Source: Taurinivorans muris (GTDB taxonomy: Bacteria; Desulfobacterota; Desulfovibrionia; Desulfovibrionales; Desulfovibrionaceae). From it: a stretch of DNA of 64,000 nucleotides. The stretch covers positions 1,240,001-1,304,000 of the forward strand of contig NZ_CP065938.1 in NCBI RefSeq assembly GCF_025232395.1, written 5' to 3'. The notes beneath the pieces were generated by a model that was not told the origin of the DNA, did not search any database, and saw only the letters and a list, made by a program, of their open reading frames with translations. Position numbers and translations under genes: made by a program. This document shows positions 27,354-35,659 of the stretch, in pieces (positions within the stretch are counted from its first letter, which is position 1; each line of letters begins with the position of its first letter).

Positions 27354-28550
27354 ATGGACAGAAGCCTCATCGGAAATTTTACATTGCAAGCGGTCGACAA
27401 CAATGCCAGAGCGGGACTTTTGCATACGGTACACGGGGTAATCGAAACCCCGATTTTTATGCCCGTCGGAACAGTTGGCAGCGTGAAAGCCATTGCTCCC
27501 GATGATTTAAACGCCCTCGGCGCACAGATTATCCTAGGCAATACCTATCATTTGTATCTGCGCCCCAATGACGAACTCATCGCCCGCCGCGGCGGACTGC
27601 ATAAATTTATCGCTTGGGACAAACCTATCCTGACAGACAGCGGCGGTTTTCAGGTTTTCAGTCTCAGTTCCCTGCGGAAAATGACAGACGAATATGTCGA
27701 GTTCCGCTCCCACCTCGACGGCTCAAAACATATTTTTTCACCGGAAAAAGTTATTTCCATACAACGGAATTTAAATTCCGACATCATGATGCAGCTTGAC
27801 GAATGCATAGGTTACGGAGCGCCGGAAAAAGAAGCGCTGAAAGCGGTACAGCGCAGTGCCGCGTGGGCAAAGCGCTGCCGTGATGCCTATCCGCCCCATT
27901 TGGTCAATGAAATTCCTCAAAGCGAAAACGCCGTCGGCGAAAATTCCCGCGGCAATCTTTTATTCGGCATTGTCCAAGGGGAAACCTATCCGGAACTGAG
28001 GGAAATGAGCGCAAAAGCCCTTATGGACATCGGCATGGAGGGATACGCCATAGGCGGTCTTGCCGTGGGCGAACCGAAACATAAGATGGTAAAGATTATC
28101 GCACAGCTCAATCCTCTTCTTCCGCGGACGAAACCCCGCTATCTCATGGGCGTGGGAACGCCTCTCGACATTCTTTACGGCATTGAAAACGGCGTCGACA
28201 TGTTCGACTGCGTCCTGCCCACGCGAAACGCAAGAAACGGCACCCTTTACACCTACAACGGCAAAATCAATATCAAAAGAAAGGAATTTGCGGAAGACGA
28301 AAGCCCGCTTGACGAGCATTGCGACTGTTATACCTGCAGAACATTCAGCAAAGCCTATTTACGGCACCTTTACGCCAGTCAGGAAATTTTGTCTTTCAGG
28401 CTCAATTCCCTGCATAATCTGACATTTTTCCTAAATCTTGTGCGAAATGCGAGAAAAGCTATTTTTGAGGGAAAATATAAAGAATACAAAGCCCATTTTG
28501 AAAAAGCTTATGCTGATGAAAACGAAAAATTTTTGATAGAAGACGAATAA
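27354..28550 (+). CDS. tgt: tRNA-guanine transglycosylase (queuine tRNA-ribosyltransferase)
   Basis: Exchanges guanine 34 of tRNAs with GUN anticodons for preQ1 in queuosine synthesis; the tRNA-Asp(GUC) genes at 63.5 kb would be substrates. The 398-residue protein shows [16 protein letters not shown], the catalytic [39 protein letters not shown], the nucleophile region [17 protein letters not shown] and the zinc site [18 protein letters not shown]. Length is slightly above average. A thioesterase gene follows one base after the stop. Confidence 0.97.
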   Translation: MDRSLIGNFTLQAVDNNARAGLLHTVHGVIETPIFMPVGTVGSVKAIAPDDLNALGAQIILGNTYHLYLRPNDELIARRGGLHKFIAWDKPILTDSGGFQVFSLSSLRKMTDEYVEFRSHLDGSKHIFSPEKVISIQRNLNSDIMMQLDECIGYGAPEKEALKAVQRSAAWAKRCRDAYPPHLVNEIPQSENAVGENSRGNLLFGIVQGETYPELREMSAKALMDIGMEGYAIGGLAVGEPKHKMVKIIAQLNPLLPRTKPRYLMGVGTPLDILYGIENGVDMFDCVLPTRNARNGTLYTYNGKINIKRKEFAEDESPLDEHCDCYTCRTFSKAYLRHLYASQEILSFRLNSLHNLTFFLNLVRNARKAIFEGKYKEYKAHFEKAYADENEKFLIEDE

Positions 28551-28551
28551 G

Positions 28552-29001
28552 ATGTACGCAATCACAAAAGAAGAAATACAAGACCTCATAGGCGAAAAAG
28601 ACATTATCGGAAATTATTTTCAAATCGAACTTCTTGATTTTTCGGAAAATTTTGCCGAATGTGCCATGCCTTTGACGGACAAACATAAAAATCCCCTTGG
28701 CATCGCCCACGGCGGAGCGATTTTCAGTTTGGCTGACTTATGTTTTGAAGCCGCCTGCCATGCCTGCGGACGGTTTTGCGTCAACAGCCAAAGTTCCCTT
28801 TCTTTTTTGAATAAGGGCATTGGCGATAAACTGTTCGCAAGGGCTGATCTTTTAAAAAACGGTTCAAAAATGGTCGTCTACCAGATCACCATTACGGACC
28901 GGGAAAAAACTGTTGTCGCGCAGGGGCAGATCACAGGATATTGCCTTGGCGGTGTTGAAGAATTAATTTCCAAAAATAAACATATGCAAGACCATGGATA
29001 A
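28552..29001 (+). CDS. PaaI-like hotdog-fold thioesterase
   Basis: A 149-residue single hotdog domain with the family signature NPLGIAHGGAIFSLADLCFEAA (about 43-64), where the His-Gly-Gly motif and the downstream acidic residue form the thioesterase site. A typical beta-strand pattern follows (NSQSSLSFLNKGIGDKLFARADLL; VVYQITITDREKTVVAQGQITGYCL). The substrate is probably an acyl-CoA, unspecified. It lies between tgt and mnmE; its end overlaps the mnmE start by eight bases, indicating a tgt-thioesterase-mnmE operon. Confidence 0.85.
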   Translation: MYAITKEEIQDLIGEKDIIGNYFQIELLDFSENFAECAMPLTDKHKNPLGIAHGGAIFSLADLCFEAACHACGRFCVNSQSSLSFLNKGIGDKLFARADLLKNGSKMVVYQITITDREKTVVAQGQITGYCLGGVEELISKNKHMQDHG

Positions 29002-30550
29002 AATGGATAAAAAAGATACAATCGCAGCCATCGCCACCGGCTCTTCCGCCGGAGGACTTGGAGTTATCAGAATTTCCGGACAAAAAGCGAAAGAGATATT
29101 AACAACGGTTTTCCGCCCGCGCAAAGCAGCGCGGTTCACGCTCAAACCCCGCTACATGCATTATGGCTCTTTTATTCTCAAAAACAAAGGGCAGAAAGAG
29201 CTTTTGGACGAAATACTGGCGGTTTATTTTCCCGCTCCCCATTCCTATACAGGGGAAGACGTTGCGGAAATTCATGCCCATGGAAACAATCTCCTGCTGC
29301 ATGCCATGCTCGATTACATCCTTTCTTTAGGCATACGCCAAGCGGAAGCCGGGGAATTCACCAAACGCGCGTTTTTGAACGGACGCTTGGACCTCTCCCA
29401 AGCGGAAGCCGTGGCTGAAATCATTTCCGCCCCGAGCGTCGAAGGATTGCGCCTTGCGGCGGCGAAACTGCACGGACGCTTAGGACAATGCATTGAAGAC
29501 CTCCGCACGCAAATCGAATACATACGCCGCAGGCTGTGCCTTGCCATTGATTTTCCCGAAGAAGAGGGAGAATGCCTGCCCCATGCGGAATTTCATGCGC
29601 TTGTCGGCAAACTCCAAACGGACATCGAAGCCCTCATCAATGCCTATGACAGGGCAAAGCCTTGGCAGGAAGGAGCCCTGGTTGTGCTCGCGGGACAAGT
29701 CAATGCGGGAAAATCAAGCCTTATGAACGCCCTTTTGGGAAGGGAACGTGCCATTGTCACAGACCAGGCAGGCACAACCCGTGATTATTTGGAAGAAGCG
29801 ACTTCCCTTGCGGGACTTCCCGTCCGGCTGACAGATACGGCAGGGCTTCGCGAAATAGCGTGGATAATGGAAAATTATCAAAACAAAAGCGCGCACTTGG
29901 ACGATGAACGCACAAAAGAAATCATTGCAGGCATAAACGGCAATGCCCTTTCAGGACGAAACGCCCCCATAAACCCCATTGAAGCGGAGGGAATTTGCCG
30001 CAGTCTTTCCTTGATAGAAAAAGCCGACATCGTCTTTCTTGTTTTTGACGGCAATGCGATTTTGAAGCAGTGCCGCAAAGATACAGATGAAATCTATGCC
30101 GCCATGCAGGCGGAACTTTCTTTACTGCCAAGCCATGCCAAAACAATCTGCATTTGGAACAAGGCGGACATCGCCCCTCTCGCGCAGGAAGAACTGCGGG
30201 TTCTTGAAGAAAAAACGGCTTGTCCCGTCCTCAGCCTTTGTGCGCGTGAAAAAAAACAAGGAACATATTTCCACCACTCCATCGACGACTTAGCCCGAAA
30301 AGCACATGAAATGCTCATTGCGGGCAATGAAATAAAAAGCGAAATAGCCCCTAACCGCAGACAGGCGAAACTTCTGCAAAACGCGTATGACGAACTCGCC
30401 CTTTTACAAACCGAGATAGACTTCCTTCCGCCGGACATCACGGCAATCCGTCTTGAAAGCGCCGCACAATTTCTTTCAGCCATTACCGGGCTATGCGGCG
30501 TGGACGAAACCTTTAATGCTATTTTTGAAGAATTTTGCATTGGCAAATAA
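28994..30550 (+). CDS. mnmE: tRNA modification GTPase MnmE, with an insertion in the G domain
   Basis: Acts with MnmG (61474-63390) to install the carboxymethylaminomethyl group at wobble U34 of tRNAs. The N-terminal folate-binding domain (DTIAAIATGSSAGGLGVIRISG; YTGEDVAEIHAHG; AEAGEFTKRAFLNGRLDLSQAEAVAEII), the G domain (LAGQVNAGKSSLMNALLG at about 233; TTRD; DTAGLRE at 281-287) and the C-terminal CIGK are all present. About 42 residues (288-329) are inserted right after DTAGLRE, in the switch II region, giving 518 residues against about 455 usually. The start at 28994 overlaps the thioesterase end. Confidence 0.95.
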   Translation: MDKMDKKDTIAAIATGSSAGGLGVIRISGQKAKEILTTVFRPRKAARFTLKPRYMHYGSFILKNKGQKELLDEILAVYFPAPHSYTGEDVAEIHAHGNNLLLHAMLDYILSLGIRQAEAGEFTKRAFLNGRLDLSQAEAVAEIISAPSVEGLRLAAAKLHGRLGQCIEDLRTQIEYIRRRLCLAIDFPEEEGECLPHAEFHALVGKLQTDIEALINAYDRAKPWQEGALVVLAGQVNAGKSSLMNALLGRERAIVTDQAGTTRDYLEEATSLAGLPVRLTDTAGLREIAWIMENYQNKSAHLDDERTKEIIAGINGNALSGRNAPINPIEAEGICRSLSLIEKADIVFLVFDGNAILKQCRKDTDEIYAAMQAELSLLPSHAKTICIWNKADIAPLAQEELRVLEEKTACPVLSLCAREKKQGTYFHHSIDDLARKAHEMLIAGNEIKSEIAPNRRQAKLLQNAYDELALLQTEIDFLPPDITAIRLESAAQFLSAITGLCGVDETFNAIFEEFCIGK

Positions 30551-30585
30551 GAAAAAACATAAAATTTTTTTTCAATAAAATAACT

Positions 30586-30641
30586 AATGCATTTATAAAA
30601 AAAATGCGTTATAAGTATTTTGATATTGTCAAAATATCAAA
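30586..30641. promoter_or_regulatory. Two AT-rich inverted repeats upstream of yajC-secDF
   Basis: AATGCATTT (30586-30594) can pair with AAATGCGTT (30602-30610), and TTTGATATT (30619-30627) with AATATCAAA (30633-30641, perfect). They lie 50-105 bases before yajC in an otherwise AT-rich, gene-free interval. They may be operators for the export genes or structured leader RNA; neither is followed by a T-run, so they are poor terminators. Confidence 0.4.
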
Positions 30642-30691
30642 CGTGATTATTTTTTTCATACCTTTTGGTAAATTCTATTTTGGAGGCTTAA

Positions 30692-31048
30692 ATGCTTACC
30701 TCAATTGCTTACGCCGCTGCGGGAAATCCCGGAGCAGCCGGTGAAACCGGCGGACTTTTCGCATCCTTCGTACCTCTTATCCTCATGTTTGTTGTGTTCT
30801 ATTTCTTATTGATCCGTCCACAACAAAAAAGAGCGAAACAACACAAAGAAATGCTCAACGCATTGAAAAAAGGCGATTATGTTATCACCTCCGGCGGGCT
30901 GCTCGGCCGTATCGTTGAAATTGACAACGATATTTTCACCATCGACCTTGGCGATTCCAAAGTCCGCACTCCCCGTTCTTATGTAAGCGGAACATACGAC
31001 CCAAAACATTTGGAAAAAGTTTCTGAAGAAAACACTCCGGATAAATAA
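30692..31048 (+). CDS. yajC: YajC, Sec translocase accessory protein
   Basis: Small inner-membrane partner of SecDF. The 118-residue protein has one membrane helix (about 27-46; FVPLILMFVVFYFLLIRP) followed directly by the family signature RPQQKRAKQHKEML and a cytoplasmic domain (LKKGDYVITSGGLLGRIVEI). A strong TGGAGG precedes the ATG. It heads a yajC-secD-secF cluster, the classic order. Confidence 0.95.
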   Translation: MLTSIAYAAAGNPGAAGETGGLFASFVPLILMFVVFYFLLIRPQQKRAKQHKEMLNALKKGDYVITSGGLLGRIVEIDNDIFTIDLGDSKVRTPRSYVSGTYDPKHLEKVSEENTPDK

Positions 31049-31058
31049 GACAAATTCA

Positions 31059-31086
31059 CCTCTCCTTCTCAAGGAGGGGTTTCTTT
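31059..31086 (+). terminator. Attenuator-like hairpin between yajC and secD
   Basis: CCTCTCCTT (31059-31067) pairs with AAGGAGGGG (31071-31079) across a three-base loop (one G-U pair), followed by TTTCTTT. Lying inside the operon, it may lower secDF relative to yajC or end an mRNA decay intermediate. Confidence 0.65.
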
Positions 31087-31119
31087 GTTCAGAAAGCCAA
31101 ACTCAATTCGGGATATTCC

Positions 31120-32700
31120 ATGAAATCAATCAACTTTCGTTTATTTCTGTCCATTCTTGTCCTACTGGCAGGATTATACTATTCCTTACCCAACATTCCT
31201 GCTATCGGAAACAGTTTCATCAGTGACATGCTTCCGAGCCAGCGTATCAATCTCGGGCTTGACCTCAAGGGCGGAATGAATTTAACCCTTGGCGTTGACG
31301 TTGAAAAAGCCATTGAAAGCACTCTTTCCATCACGGGACAAGGCGTTCGTGACCGCATTATTTCCGAAGGGCATACTGTTTTGCGCCCGCGACTGACCGA
31401 CGGCGAGCTGGAAATCATTGTTCCTAAAAAGGGTGATGCCACAGCAATTAAAGAGATTATCCAAAAATGGTATCCCAACTTGCAGCTCGTTTCCGAAAAT
31501 GTTTACAATGCCGGTTCCGCCGAGGGACTGAGCTTGAAATATGTGCTGACCGACATGGCGAGAAAAGAAGCGGAAAGCCTCACCCTTGACCAAGTTGTCC
31601 GCACCATCAGAAACCGTATCGACCAATTCGGCGTTGCTGAACCCGATATCCGCAAACAATCCAATAATCAGGTGCAGGTTCAGCTCCCAGGGCTGACGGA
31701 TACAAGCCGCGCAATCCAAATTGTCGGGCAAACCGCCCATCTGGAATTCAGGCTTGTACGCGACGACATCAACCCGAACAGCATGGTTCTGCCTGCCGGC
31801 ACAAGCCGTTTCCCTCTGCTTGACAAGAAAGGCGGTAAATCGACTGTTATTTTGGATAATGAAGTATTGCTCACAGGTGCCGACATCGCCAATGCCCGCC
31901 CCTCTTTCGACCAATACGGTTCTTCCTATGTTTCATTGAAATTCAGCCCGCAGGGGGCTATCGCCTTTGAAAAAATCACAGGCGAAAATATTAAAAAGCG
32001 CCTCGCCATTGTTCTTGACGGCGAAGTATACTCCGCCCCCGTCATTCAAGACAGGATCGCAGGCGGCGAAGCAAGCATCAACGGCGACTTCACAACCGAA
32101 GAAGCGAACGACTTGGCAGTTGTTCTAAGAGCAGGTTCTTTGCCCGCTCCTGTCAATATTTTGGAAGAGCGCACAGTCGGTCCTTCCCTCGGACAAGAAT
32201 CCATCAGCAGCGGTATAACCGCTTCCGTAATCGGCGCCTTGCTCGTTCTCGGCATGATGCCTTTGTTCTATGGCTTTTCCGGCATTGTTGCCGATATTCT
32301 CTTATGCGGAACACTGACCCTTTTGTTTGCAGGACTTTCCATGTTCGGCGCAACCCTCACCCTTCCGGGAATCGCAGGGGTCGTGCTGACTATCGGCATG
32401 GCTGTTGACGCCAACGTGTTGATTTTTGAAAGAATACGCGAGGAACTGCGTTTGGGCATGAGCACGGCGGAAGCCATTCATGCCGGTTTCAGCCGTGCGA
32501 GCATTTCCATTATCGACTCCAACATCACCACCATTATCGCCGCGATTATCCTTTACCAATTCGGAACAGGTCCGATACGCGGCTTCGCAATTACCCTCAG
32601 TCTCGGAATTGTCGCCTCGATGTTCACTTCTGTTTTTGTCTGCCGTGCATTTTTTGAATGGTGGACAAGCAAAAATCCGGATAAAACGTTGAGCGTGTAG
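31120..32700 (+). CDS. secD: SecD, protein-export membrane subunit
   Basis: RND-type subunit that uses the proton gradient to help release exported proteins at the periplasmic side. The 526-residue protein shows an N-terminal helix, the large periplasmic P1 region (INLGLDLKGGMNLTLGVDVEKA; VRTIRNRIDQFGVAEPDI; QLPGLTD), and five C-terminal helices with the conserved GIAGVVLTIGMAVDANVLIFERIREEL (about 420-446). Ten bases separate it from secF. Confidence 0.97.
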   Translation: MKSINFRLFLSILVLLAGLYYSLPNIPAIGNSFISDMLPSQRINLGLDLKGGMNLTLGVDVEKAIESTLSITGQGVRDRIISEGHTVLRPRLTDGELEIIVPKKGDATAIKEIIQKWYPNLQLVSENVYNAGSAEGLSLKYVLTDMARKEAESLTLDQVVRTIRNRIDQFGVAEPDIRKQSNNQVQVQLPGLTDTSRAIQIVGQTAHLEFRLVRDDINPNSMVLPAGTSRFPLLDKKGGKSTVILDNEVLLTGADIANARPSFDQYGSSYVSLKFSPQGAIAFEKITGENIKKRLAIVLDGEVYSAPVIQDRIAGGEASINGDFTTEEANDLAVVLRAGSLPAPVNILEERTVGPSLGQESISSGITASVIGALLVLGMMPLFYGFSGIVADILLCGTLTLLFAGLSMFGATLTLPGIAGVVLTIGMAVDANVLIFERIREELRLGMSTAEAIHAGFSRASISIIDSNITTIIAAIILYQFGTGPIRGFAITLSLGIVASMFTSVFVCRAFFEWWTSKNPDKTLSV

Positions 32701-32709
32701 GAGAAGCAT

Positions 32710-33843
32710 ATGCCTATTCAACTTATAAAACCTACTGTTAATATTGATTTTGTCGGATATAGGAAAATTGCGTATATCCTTACTTCCCTCGTCATGCTCA
32801 TCGGTATTTTCGCCATTGTCATGAACAAAGGACTAAGCTACGGCGTCGACTTCGCAGGCGGCGTCATGGTGCAGATTGAATTTAAAAATCCGGTCAGCGA
32901 CGATGAAGTGAAATCAGCCCTCAAAGATATTGAAATGCCCGGACTTATCGTGCAAAAAATCGATGATGACAACAATCATTATCTCTTGCGTTTCAGCGCG
33001 TCCGAAAGCGGGCATAAAAACCTCAGACAAGACCTGAATAAGACTTTGCAGGAAAGTTTCAGCGATAACCAAGTTGAAATCACACGCCTTGAAATGGTCG
33101 GTCCCAAAGTCGGCTCCGAACTGCGGGACATGGCTGTCGAAGCTGTTTTCTATTCCATTTTGCTTATCACCGTTTACATTTCCGGACGCTTTGAGCATAA
33201 CTGGTTCACAGCCGCGGGCATTGCCGTGCTTTTATGGGGAATCATCTTTATTTTGGATTTCCTTTCAACGCAATTCAACATTGTTCTTTTCAATAAGATG
33301 TACGCCATTTGCTTCGCCCTTGTGGTCACGCTCATTTTATCGTGGAAGGCGAAACTCAATTATTCATTGGGTGCGCTGCTTTCCCTTATCCACGACGTGC
33401 TTGTGACACTCGGTTTGCTTACGCTTTTCGGCAAAGAAATCGACCTCAATGTCATAGCCGCCCTGCTTACCCTCGTCGGCTATTCCCTCAACGACACCAT
33501 CATTGTTTACGACCGTATCCGTGAAAATATTTCCCTTATCCAAAAACAGGACAAGAAACCGAGCATCGGCGAAGTTATTAATTTAAGCGCTAACCAAACC
33601 TTGGCGCGTACCTTGATGACCTCACTCACGACCCTTGCCGCCTGCCTCAGCCTTTACCTGCTCGGCGGCAGCGTTATCAACGACTTTGCCCTGACCATGC
33701 TTATCGGTATCATTGTCGGCTCCTACTCCTCAATTTTCGTGGCAAGCCCGATTCTTATGGCTTTTGGGGATATTGATTTATATGTCAGCCAACAAACGAA
33801 AGGTGAGGAAATAGAAAAACCCGGCGCACACGGCGTTGTATAG
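32710..33843 (+). CDS. secF: SecF, protein-export membrane subunit
   Basis: Partner of SecD. The 377-residue protein begins with one helix and the signature SYGVDFAGGVMVQIEF. It contains the conserved helix region ALLTLVGYSLNDTIIVYDRIRENI (about 255-280) and TLARTLMTSLTTLAACLSLYLLGG. SD AGGAG precedes the start. The operon ends at two successive terminators. Confidence 0.97.
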   Translation: MPIQLIKPTVNIDFVGYRKIAYILTSLVMLIGIFAIVMNKGLSYGVDFAGGVMVQIEFKNPVSDDEVKSALKDIEMPGLIVQKIDDDNNHYLLRFSASESGHKNLRQDLNKTLQESFSDNQVEITRLEMVGPKVGSELRDMAVEAVFYSILLITVYISGRFEHNWFTAAGIAVLLWGIIFILDFLSTQFNIVLFNKMYAICFALVVTLILSWKAKLNYSLGALLSLIHDVLVTLGLLTLFGKEIDLNVIAALLTLVGYSLNDTIIVYDRIRENISLIQKQDKKPSIGEVINLSANQTLARTLMTSLTTLAACLSLYLLGGSVINDFALTMLIGIIVGSYSSIFVASPILMAFGDIDLYVSQQTKGEEIEKPGAHGVV

Positions 33844-33864
33844 GACAAAGACATATCAATCGTG

Positions 33865-33899
33865 AAAAGCCTTGGCGGGAAGAAAGCCAAGGCTTTTTT
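33865..33899 (+). terminator. Terminator after secF
   Basis: AAAAGCCTTGGC (33865-33876) and GCCAAGGCTTTT (33886-33897) form a perfect 12-bp stem followed by Ts. Confidence 0.9.
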
Positions 33900-33915
33900 A
33901 TCATTTCATGACATC

Positions 33916-33945
33916 AGCGGACTAAGAATTTCCAGTCCGCTTTTT
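33916..33945 (+). terminator. Second rightward terminator after secF
   Basis: AGCGGACT (33916-33923) and AGTCCGCT (33934-33941) form a perfect eight-base stem followed by TTTTGTTT. It backs up the first terminator and shields the leftward nitroreductase gene. Confidence 0.7.
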
Positions 33946-33947
33946 GT

Positions 33948-34475
33948 TTAAAGGTTTTCAAAAGATACGGTTTCGGACAACGGCTTTCTCATTGTGCCGT
34001 GCCGGGTTGCGGGAGGAGCGGGCTGACGTTCCGTGTCCGCATACCCGACAGCAAGTATGTTGACAGGTTCAATATGCGCCGGAAGCCCAAATTCCTTTTT
34101 CAAAACATCGGGCTTGAAATAGCAGACCCAAACACTGCCCAATCCCAAATCGGCTGCCTCCAGCATCATATGGTCAGTGATGATTGCGGCGTCAATGTCT
34201 GTTAATTTTTTACCGTCAAACGGACGTGTCCATGTTTTTTCCGTATCGCAGCAAACAATGACCGCAAGCGGCGCATCATAAACGCGGGCGGCTTTCGCAA
34301 TCTTGTTCAGCCCTTCTTCGCTTTGCACGACAATCAAATGCTGAGGCTGGCAATTTCCGCCTGTCGGGGCGACACGGGCAGCTTCCAAAATCGCGTTTAA
34401 TTTCTCTTCTTCCACTTTTTGTTTTGTGTAAGCCCGCACGCTGTATCTTTTTTTCGCAAGACTTAAAAAATCCAT
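33948..34475 (-). CDS. Nitroreductase-family flavoprotein
   Basis: A 175-residue FMN-dependent oxidoreductase. The N-terminus FLSLAKKRYSVRAYTKQKV (FMN phosphate binding), the VAPTGGNCQPQHLIVVQ segment and the late LGLGSVWVCYF and VNILAVGYAD are typical. Such enzymes reduce nitroaromatics, quinones or other electrophiles with NAD(P)H. I chose the ATG at 34475 with AAAGGAG upstream; the frame is open further but that part overlaps the promoter region. It is divergent from an HxlR-family regulator gene, its likely controller. Confidence 0.9.
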   Translation of the reverse strand: MDFLSLAKKRYSVRAYTKQKVEEEKLNAILEAARVAPTGGNCQPQHLIVVQSEEGLNKIAKAARVYDAPLAVIVCCDTEKTWTRPFDGKKLTDIDAAIITDHMMLEAADLGLGSVWVCYFKPDVLKKEFGLPAHIEPVNILAVGYADTERQPAPPATRHGTMRKPLSETVSFENL

Positions 34476-34524
34476 AACAACTCCTTTCCGGTAATATGAT
34501 TTATGCAGAATATATGCGGAACAG

Positions 34525-34553
34525 TTGACTGAGCAAATATTCGACACTATACT
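34525..34553 (+). promoter_or_regulatory. Sigma70 promoter for the hxlR-type gene
   Basis: TTGACT (34525-34530), a 17-base spacer, and TATACT (34548-34553) are close to consensus. The start point would be near 34560, leaving a leader of about 75 bases that contains the putative operator at 34597-34620. Confidence 0.65.
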
Positions 34554-34596
34554 TTTATCAGTGACAATAAAAAAAGCAAGAACGCACTTTTTTGAT

Positions 34597-34620
34597 ATAG
34601 AGTACCCAAAAAGATACTAT
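34597..34620. promoter_or_regulatory. Imperfect inverted repeat, candidate HxlR operator
   Basis: ATAGAGTA (34597-34604) and ATACTAT (34614-34620) form an imperfect inverted repeat just upstream of the hxlR ribosome binding site. Regulators of this family bind such dyads and often repress themselves and a neighbouring oxidoreductase gene. The assignment is by position only. Confidence 0.4.
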
Positions 34621-34635
34621 TAAGGAGAAAACCCG

Positions 34636-34983
34636 GTGAAATGCCCAAGCACATTCAATTGTCCCGTTGAAGCGACATTGGATTTAATCAGCGGAAAATA
34701 CAAAGCTCTCATTTTATGGCATCTCATTGACACCACATTGCGTTTCAATGAAATAGGAAAACTCATTCCGCAAGCTACGCCAAAAATGCTGACGCAGCTG
34801 CTGCGGGAATTGGAAGCGGATACCTTGATTGTCCGTACTTGTTATCCCGTCGTTCCCCCAAAAGTGGAATACGCTCTCAGCGATTTTGGGAAAAGTATCA
34901 TTCCGATACTGGAAGCCATGTGCAAATGGGGAGAAAATTATCTTGACGCTGTAACCGTAAAATCCGGCTATGATAAGAAATGA
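34636..34983 (+). CDS. HxlR-family winged-helix regulator
   Basis: A 115-residue winged-helix protein. The GTG start is preceded by TAAGGAG. The family pattern is plain: FNCPVEATLDLISGKYKALILWHL, LRFNEIGKLIPQATPKMLTQLLRELEADTLIVR, VPPKVEYALSDFGKSIIPILEAMCKWGENY. The Cys in NCPVE near residue 8 is the conserved Cys used by several members (YodB- and HypR-type) to sense quinones, aldehydes or disulfide stress. Together with the divergent nitroreductase this looks like an electrophile-response pair. Confidence 0.88.
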   Translation: MKCPSTFNCPVEATLDLISGKYKALILWHLIDTTLRFNEIGKLIPQATPKMLTQLLRELEADTLIVRTCYPVVPPKVEYALSDFGKSIIPILEAMCKWGENYLDAVTVKSGYDKK

Positions 34984-35597
34984 ACCGCATGAAATGAGAG
35001 TTTCCGGAATAATCGGCTTTTCCGAGAAACAAGCTGCCTAAAATAAAAACACCGCTCAATGCATGCTTTTCTCCAGCGCTAAAAAAGCTGTGGATTGACT
35101 TACGCCTTGAGGAGTTTTAAGTGTGTCCGCCAAGCACATTTCATTCACAACCTGTTAACGCGGTTTACCACCGCCTCATTTATTCTATCCCTGCAAACGA
35201 TACGTGATATTCTTTGAACAGATACCAGTCGTCTGCCCTATTTTTTTATTTCATTGAGTTTATCAAATTTGCATAGCTATCAAATATCATGAGAAAATTT
35301 TTCTTTTAACTATCCCATAAAAGAAAATACGCCAAGGTTGGTCAACATAAAATACCATACCGGCATAATCACAACCAACTGTTTTTATATAAAAATACTC
35401 TTTCAGTCACAAAATTATCATACCATTTCAGCAATACCATCTTTAATATTGCATATAGTTCCTGACGTCCAAATTTTAGCGCAACAGCCATGCGATATTC
35501 GCAATTCCATATTATTGGGAATAATGCCCATACGGCACTGTCCCCTCTACACATCGAATATACGGTAAAGAAACCTGTATCTGAAGATTTTTCATTC
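34984..35597. other. Gene-poor interval without a recognisable gene
   Basis: About 600 bases in which I find no convincing gene. Only short open frames occur (about 60-76 codons at 35338-35568 and on the minus strand at 35369-35554), without good start sites or familiar protein motifs. Near 35060-35150 a minus-strand stretch stays open (NEMCLADTLKTPQGVSQS) and is followed by a GTGTTTTTATTTT run, as if a decayed gene ended there. A rightward terminator at 35598-35622 closes the interval although no rightward gene precedes it, so an RNA gene or a lost gene is possible. Confidence 0.45.
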
Positions 35598-35622
35598 CAC
35601 CGGCTCAGACGGTGTTTTTTTT
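35598..35622 (+). terminator. Rightward terminator with no obvious upstream gene
   Basis: CACCG (35598-35602) pairs with CGGTG (35610-35614), loop GCTCAGA, followed by eight Ts. The nearest rightward gene ends 615 bases upstream. Confidence 0.6.
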
Positions 35623-35633
35623 ATGAAGCGACA

Positions 35634-35659
35634 AAAAAACGCGGATTGCTCCGCGTTTT
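35634..35659 (-). terminator. Leftward terminator of the 1294-residue gene
   Basis: On the minus strand ACGCGGA pairs with TCCGCGT across GCAA, followed by a T-run. It lies directly after the stop codon. Confidence 0.8.

Noticed and set aside
35338-35568. Short open frames of 60-76 codons on both strands
   Set aside because: No start signal, no recognisable motifs, unusual residue mix; treated as gene-free.
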